Notes under the pieces: generated by a model
Told to the model about the DNA's origin: nothing
Database searches by the model: none
What the model saw: the letters and a program-made list of their open reading frames with translations, nothing else
Translations under genes and position numbers: made by a program
Source of the DNA: Actinoplanes missouriensis 431
GTDB taxonomy: Bacteria > Actinomycetota > Actinomycetes > Mycobacteriales > Micromonosporaceae
Reading direction: 5' to 3'
DNA: 64,000 nt
Assembly: GCF_000284295.1 (NCBI RefSeq)
Contig: NC_017093.1
Coordinates: 1,240,001-1,304,000, forward strand
In this document: positions 60,022 to 64,000 of the stretch, one piece after another
Position numbering within the stretch: position 1 is the first letter of the stretch
How the letters are laid out: each line of letters opens with the position of its first letter

Positions 60022-61167
60022 TCACCGCAGGGCCCTCAATGCGGTGCGGATGCGCTTGAGCAGGACTTCGTCGGTGCCTTGGTGCACCGGGGGGTTCTCC
60101 GCGGACGCGATCTCCTTGGGGAGCTTCGCGCCGGGTTTCCGGCGGGCCAGCCGCGGCGCCCGATTCAGCCCGGCATTGTGATCACCGGGCGGCGGCGCGG
60201 GTGGGGGGTCGGGCTCGGGCGGCGCGGCGCGGGCCGCTGCCGGCTCCGACCCATTGATCACGGGTACGGGGGGAGCGCTCACCGGCACCGGCGAAGAAGC
60301 CGGATTCCGCGCCGGAGCTGGAGCCTGCGGTGAAGCGGAGGCCTGCGGTGAAGGGGAGGCCTGCGGTGAAGCGGAGGCCTGCGGTGAAGCGGCGGCCCGC
60401 GAGGAAGCCGGGGGCGCCCGGTCGATCGGCACGGCGGCGCCCCGGGGATGGGGCAACCGGACCAGCTCCGGGGAGTCGCTCACGCGTACCCTCGGCAATT
60501 CGATCATGCCCAGCGCCGCAAGGCGCCGCAGCTCCTGGATCGTCGCGTAGCCCGCGCGCCCCAGAAGCAGGGCCAGGTCAGCAGGTGTGCGCTGGCCGTC
60601 GGCGTGCACCAGCAGCTCCCACTGCGGCGCGGTCAGCGTGATCCGTTCGCGGGGCGCCCGGGTGACCGGGATGACCGGCGCGACGTCGATCCGCGGGTTG
60701 GGGAAGATGTCGTCGAGCAGCTTGACCCGTCGGCGCACCTCGCGGCCGACCGCTGCCGCGTCGATGTGCACGATCGCGCCGAGCCAGTGCGTCGCGCCGG
60801 GCAGGAACTCGACCGAGGCGGCCGGCTGGGCCAGCACGAAGTACGCCGCGTCGTAGGTCGAGCCGAGCACGCACAGCTCCAGCTCACCCTGGGTGAGATG
60901 GCCCTGCTCGACCAGGATCCGGCCGACGCGTGCCGTGGAGGTGCCCAGGTCCAGGGCGCTCTGCCAGGTGCGCCCGGCCAGCCGCCCGGACGAGGTGAGC
61001 ATCTCGCCCACCCCGGGCGCGGACGGCGACTCGGCGTAGATGATCCGGCCCTCGAAGACGTAGACCGCGCCGCCGGGCTGACCGCTCACCACCAGGGCTC
61101 CGGTCTGCCGCTCACCGGCGACCTGCGTCAGCAGGTTCCCGGGCGATGCGGTCTTCGTGGAGGCCAC
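60022..61167 (-). CDS. DUF4388 (PATAN) protein with winged-helix-like domain
   Basis: The 381-residue protein has an N-terminal DUF4388 domain (about 8-130, LTQVAGERQTGALVVSG, VYVFEGRIIYAES, ILVEQGHLTQGELE), a winged-helix-like segment (about 175-226, LTAPQWELLVHADGQRTPAD), then a proline/alanine/serine-rich linker (240-340) with ASPQAS repeats and a conserved basic C-terminus. DUF4388 proteins occur in bacterial signalling pathways. The position between roadblock genes suggests it is an effector or adaptor. No catalytic motif is visible. Confidence 0.8.
   Translation of the reverse strand: MASTKTASPGNLLTQVAGERQTGALVVSGQPGGAVYVFEGRIIYAESPSAPGVGEMLTSSGRLAGRTWQSALDLGTSTARVGRILVEQGHLTQGELELCVLGSTYDAAYFVLAQPAASVEFLPGATHWLGAIVHIDAAAVGREVRRRVKLLDDIFPNPRIDVAPVIPVTRAPRERITLTAPQWELLVHADGQRTPADLALLLGRAGYATIQELRRLAALGMIELPRVRVSDSPELVRLPHPRGAAVPIDRAPPASSRAAASPQASASPQASPSPQASASPQAPAPARNPASSPVPVSAPPVPVINGSEPAAARAAPPEPDPPPAPPPGDHNAGLNRAPRLARRKPGAKLPKEIASAENPPVHQGTDEVLLKRIRTALRALR
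60323..60394 (-). repeat. 18-bp in-frame tandem repeat (ASPQAS units)
   Basis: Four contiguous units of gcctgcggtgaagcggag (60323-60340, 60341-60358, 60359-60376, 60377-60394) with one or two changes each lie within the DUF4388 gene linker. Confidence 0.93.
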
Positions 61168-61204
61168 CGGTGTACTCCTGTTCGGATGGTCGGAGCGGTC
61201 GGGG

Positions 61205-61585
61205 TTACGTCGTCACCAGCTCGTCGGCGAGGCGTTGCATCTTGCGGCGGGCGACGGCGAGGTTGCCGCGAACCCGGTCGAGCCACACGTACAGCACCAG
61301 CCGGCTGTCGAACTCGGTCTGTACGAGCCGCAGGAGGTGGTAACCGCCGGCGGTGGTGATGATCAGGTCTTCGAGCAGGTCGTGCGGGACGGCCGAGACG
61401 AACAGCGAGCGGCTGTTCGCGGCCTGGACCACCTCTGCCGTGCCGGCCGCGGCGGCTTCGTGGTCCGAGTTGGGTGCGGCTCCGGTCGTGGCGACCGGAA
61501 ACCCGGTGGTGTAGTCGACGATGCTGGCCCCGACAGCGCCGGGGATCGTCATGGCCTCCTGTAGACAGTGATCGACGCCGGGCAC
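61205..61585 (-). CDS. Roadblock/LC7 domain protein (first of three)
   Basis: A 126-residue protein: PGVDHCLQEAMTIPGAVGAS, VDYTTGFPVATTG and LIITTAGGYHLLRLVQTEFD. Start GTG 61585 has GAGGAG 6 nt upstream; the inner ATG 61552 would remove a conserved helix. It is the first gene of the roadblock-DUF4388-roadblock-roadblock operon. Related to 59052-59423 by overall pattern. Confidence 0.85.
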   Translation of the reverse strand: MPGVDHCLQEAMTIPGAVGASIVDYTTGFPVATTGAAPNSDHEAAAAGTAEVVQAANSRSLFVSAVPHDLLEDLIITTAGGYHLLRLVQTEFDSRLVLYVWLDRVRGNLAVARRKMQRLADELVTT

Positions 61586-61835
61586 TTCACTCCTCAGCGC
61601 TTCGTCGCGTTGCCCTTTGGTGGCGTCTTGTCGATCCCCGCCGCCACCGTGGGCCATCCTCCGGTGACACTGCGGCGACAAGTCGCACGTTTTGTGCGTC
61701 ATGGTCCAGTGGGTCGCCAGCGATCCGTAACCGGCGGCGTCGTCGCACGTCCGCTGCGGTGTTCTCGGCGGTCCGGCCCGCCCGGATCGCGTAACATGAT
61801 CGTCACTTATCGATCTCTGGTGTTCGGGAGGCGCG

Positions 61836-62192
61836 ATGCCCAGCCGCTGGGAGCAGGTCGTGGTGGACGCCGAGGACCCGCCCCGGCTGGCACGGTGGTG
61901 GGCCGAGGCGCTCGGCTACGTGCTGGTGAACGAGGAGCCCGGCGAGGTGGAGATCCGGCGTACCCGGCACGAGTTGCCGGGCCTGCTCTTCACCCCGGTG
62001 AGTGACCCCAAGAGAGGGAAGAACCGGCTCCACATCGACCTGCGGCCGGACGACCAGGAGGCCGAGGTGGAACGCCTGGTCGGGATGGGCGCCCGGCCGG
62101 TCGACATCGGTCAGGGCAACCCCGGCTGGGTGGTGCTGGCCGACCCCGAGGGCAACGAGTTCTGCGTGCTGGGGGCGCGACCCGCGGCATAG
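61836..62192 (+). CDS. VOC (glyoxalase-like) family protein
   Basis: A 118-residue VOC protein with two beta-alpha-beta-beta-beta modules: VVVDAEDPPRLARWWAEALG, RLHIDLRPDDQEAEVERLVG and VVLADPEGNEFCVL, with metal-ligand positions His and Glu partly kept. The ligand or substrate is unknown. It starts 250 bp after the divergent roadblock operon and ends 9 bp before dgt. Confidence 0.88.
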   Translation: MPSRWEQVVVDAEDPPRLARWWAEALGYVLVNEEPGEVEIRRTRHELPGLLFTPVSDPKRGKNRLHIDLRPDDQEAEVERLVGMGARPVDIGQGNPGWVVLADPEGNEFCVLGARPAA

Positions 62193-62201
62193 GGTTAGAT
62201 C

Positions 62202-63416
62202 ATGACGCCTGCGGACTCCCAGCGATGGGCGCCGGAGCCCGCCAAGGACAGCGGCTACGGGCGTACCCCGTACCAGCGGGACCGGGCGCGGGTGCTGCAC
62301 TCGGCCGGGTTCCGGCGGCTCGCGGCCAAGACCCAGGTGCACACCGCGGGATCGGACGACTTCCTGCGCACCCGGCTCACCCACTCGCTCGAGGTCGCGC
62401 AGATCTCCCGGGAGATGGGCGCACGGCTCGGCTGCGACCCGGACGTGGTGGACGTGGCCGGGCTCGCCCACGACCTCGGGCACCCGCCGTTCGGGCACAA
62501 CGGCGAGGCGGCGCTGGACGAGGTGGCGCGCGCCTGCGGCGGTTTCGAGGGCAACGCGCAGACGCTGCGGGTGCTGACCCGGCTCGAGGCGAAGGTGCCG
62601 GGCGCCGGCCTCAACCTGACCCGGGCCACCCTCGACGCCTGCTCCAAGTACCCGTGGTTCCGCAAGGAGGGCTACCGCAAGTTCGGCGTCTACGCCGACG
62701 ACCGGCCGGTCTTCGCGTGGCTGCGCGACGGGCGCGACGACGAGCGGCGCTGCCTGGAGGCCCAGGTGATGGACTGGGCGGACGACGTGGCGTACTCCGT
62801 GCACGACGTCGAGGACGGCGTGCACGGCGGATACCTGAGCCTGGAGCCGCTGCTGCGGGACGCGGACGAGCGGGCCGCGCTGTGCCGGGACGTGGCCGCC
62901 ACGTACTCGCAGGAGAGCCCGGACGAGCTGCTCGCCGCGCTGGACCAGCTGCTGGCCGACCCGGCGGTCAGCGCGGTCGCCGGGTACGACGGCGGGTACG
63001 CCGCACAGGTCGCCCTCAAACGGATGACGAGCGTGCTGACCGGCCGATTCGTGGCGTCCGCGGTCGGCGCCACGCACAGCCGGTTCGGGACCGATCCGAT
63101 GCGCCGCTACGACGCCGACCTGATCGTGCCGAGGACCGTCCGGAACCAGTGCGCGCTGCTCAAGGGCATGGCGTTCCGGTACGTGATGCGGACCCGGGCG
63201 GCCGAGGACTGGTACGCCGAGCAGCGGGTCATCCTGGTCGAGCTGGTGGCGGCTCTCACCCGTACCCCGGAGAGGTTGGATCCGCTCTTCGGGCCTCTGC
63301 ACGCCACGGCAACCGATGACGCCGCGGCACTGCGGGTGATCATCGATCAGGTCGCGTCGCTCACCGACCACGCCGCTGTCGCGTGGCACAAGTCCCTGGT
63401 ACCGGCGCGCCGCTGA
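62202..63416 (+). CDS. dgt: Deoxyguanosinetriphosphate triphosphohydrolase
   Basis: A 404-residue HD-domain enzyme: YGRTPYQRDRARVLHSAGFR, LTHSLEVAQISREMG (first His), AGLAHDLGHPPFGHNGE (HD) and DDVAYSVHDVEDG (last Asp). It hydrolyses dNTPs to nucleosides and triphosphate. ATG 62202. dnaG follows 42 bp later, a conserved actinobacterial pair. Confidence 0.94.
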   Translation: MTPADSQRWAPEPAKDSGYGRTPYQRDRARVLHSAGFRRLAAKTQVHTAGSDDFLRTRLTHSLEVAQISREMGARLGCDPDVVDVAGLAHDLGHPPFGHNGEAALDEVARACGGFEGNAQTLRVLTRLEAKVPGAGLNLTRATLDACSKYPWFRKEGYRKFGVYADDRPVFAWLRDGRDDERRCLEAQVMDWADDVAYSVHDVEDGVHGGYLSLEPLLRDADERAALCRDVAATYSQESPDELLAALDQLLADPAVSAVAGYDGGYAAQVALKRMTSVLTGRFVASAVGATHSRFGTDPMRRYDADLIVPRTVRNQCALLKGMAFRYVMRTRAAEDWYAEQRVILVELVAALTRTPERLDPLFGPLHATATDDAAALRVIIDQVASLTDHAAVAWHKSLVPARR

Positions 63417-63458
63417 CCCTGCTGGCGGGTCGGCCGTCCGGCGAGGCAGGATGTATGC

Positions 63459-64000
63459 CGTGGCGGGCAGGGTCAAGGACGAAGACATCGCGCTGGTCCG
63501 GGACCGCAGCTCGATCGTCGACGTGATCAGCGAGACGGTGACGTTGCGGTCGGCCGGAGGCGGCAATCTGAAGGGCCTGTGTCCCTTCCATGACGAGAAG
63601 ACGCCGTCGTTCAACGTCTCTCCCGCCCGGAATGTCTATTTTTGCCACGGTTGTGGCCAGGGTGGCGACGCGATCAAGTTCCTGATGGACGCGGAGCACC
63701 TCTCGTTCATCGAGTCGGTGGAGCGGCTCGCGTCCAAGGCCGGCATCCAGCTGCGGTACGACACGGACGGTCCCGGCGTCAGCACGCCCCGGCCGCAGAC
63801 CGGGCAGCGGCAGCGCCTGCTCGCGGCGCACGCGGACGCCACCGCGTTCTACCGTGACCAGCTGGGCTCGCCGGGCGCCCGCAAGGCCCGCGAGTTCCTC
63901 GCGCAGCGCGGTTTCGGGCGGGACGCCGCCGAGAAATACGGGTGCGGTTTCGCGCCGGACAGCTGGGACGCGCTCAGCAAGCACCTGCGGCTCAAGGGGT
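63459..64000 (+). CDS. dnaG: DNA primase (C-terminus outside window)
   Basis: About 180 residues are visible. The start is GTG 63459 (AGRVKDEDIALVRDRSSIVD), followed by the CHC2 zinc-finger domain with LCPFHDEKTPSF and YFCHGCGQGGDAIKFLM, and then the beginning of the linker and catalytic domain (AEKYGCGFAPDSW). DnaG makes RNA primers at the replication fork. The rest lies beyond the window. Confidence 0.96.

Noticed and set aside
61803..63614. A 603-codon open frame antisense to the VOC, dgt and dnaG genes
   Set aside because: It covers three real genes on the other strand and has no recognisable domain.
1..64000. tRNA, rRNA or tmRNA genes
   Set aside because: I read the intergenic regions on both strands for cloverleaf-like patterns and CCA ends and saw none. 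A covariance search would be decisive.

Overview
This 64 kb window is high-GC DNA with GTG/TTG starts, many 4-bp ATGA/GTGA gene overlaps and a gene order typical of Actinobacteria. The neighbourhood (comEA-comEC-holA-rpsT-lepA, hemW-hrcA-dnaJ-rsmE, phoH-ybeY-CBS protein-era-recO-uppS, zur-glyS-dus, dgt-dnaG) and the protein families suggest a filamentous actinomycete of the Micromonosporaceae, probably Actinoplanes-like. That assignment is an inference from style and synteny; no rRNA is present.

Layout. 0-13 kb: a DUF1444-like gene cut by the window edge, a PrmC-related methyltransferase, comEA/comEC, holA with a repeat-rich membrane protein, rpsT, a phosphotransferase, DUF4240 and MOSC proteins, and lepA behind a leader of tandem hairpins. 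13-21.6 kb: a membrane PAS sensor, a secreted lysozyme-like protein, an enoyl-CoA hydratase homologue, hemW, a DUF4870 protein, and the heat-shock pair hrcA-dnaJ under a CIRCE operator, then rsmE. 21.6-26.3 kb: an accessory insertion with a complete IS1182-type element (1802 bp, 24-bp terminal repeats, GCAC target duplication) that split an intergenic hairpin repeat, plus a GH3 beta-glucosidase. 26.3-36.8 kb: HIT protein, serine hydrolase, the phoH-ybeY-CBS-era operon with a cytidine-deaminase-fold pseudoenzyme in the middle, an acyltransferase, a DUF4097 lipoprotein, recO-uppS and a histidine phosphatase.

36.8-50 kb: HAD phosphatase with a thiamine-binding MTH1187 protein, an MTHFR-like protein, a Tat-exported PHP protein with a small partner, an HMP/thiamine ECF transporter (ykoE-D-C) under a TPP riboswitch, and a complete zinc homeostasis locus (znuA-znuC-znuB-arsR-zur) with a Zur operator ahead of znuA. 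50-64 kb: glyS, XdhC-like, dusB, a NarL-type two-component system, an MFS transporter, a DUF2786 protein, a four-gene operon of three roadblock/LC7 proteins around a DUF4388 protein, a VOC protein, dgt and the start of dnaG.

Most of the window is housekeeping. The parts that deserve a second look are the roadblock/DUF4388 operon, which has no small GTPase or sensor kinase nearby; the intergenic two-hairpin repeat family, one copy of which carries the IS; the deaminase pseudoenzyme fixed between ybeY and era; and short in-frame tandem repeats (12-24 bp units) that have expanded in linkers of at least six unrelated proteins.
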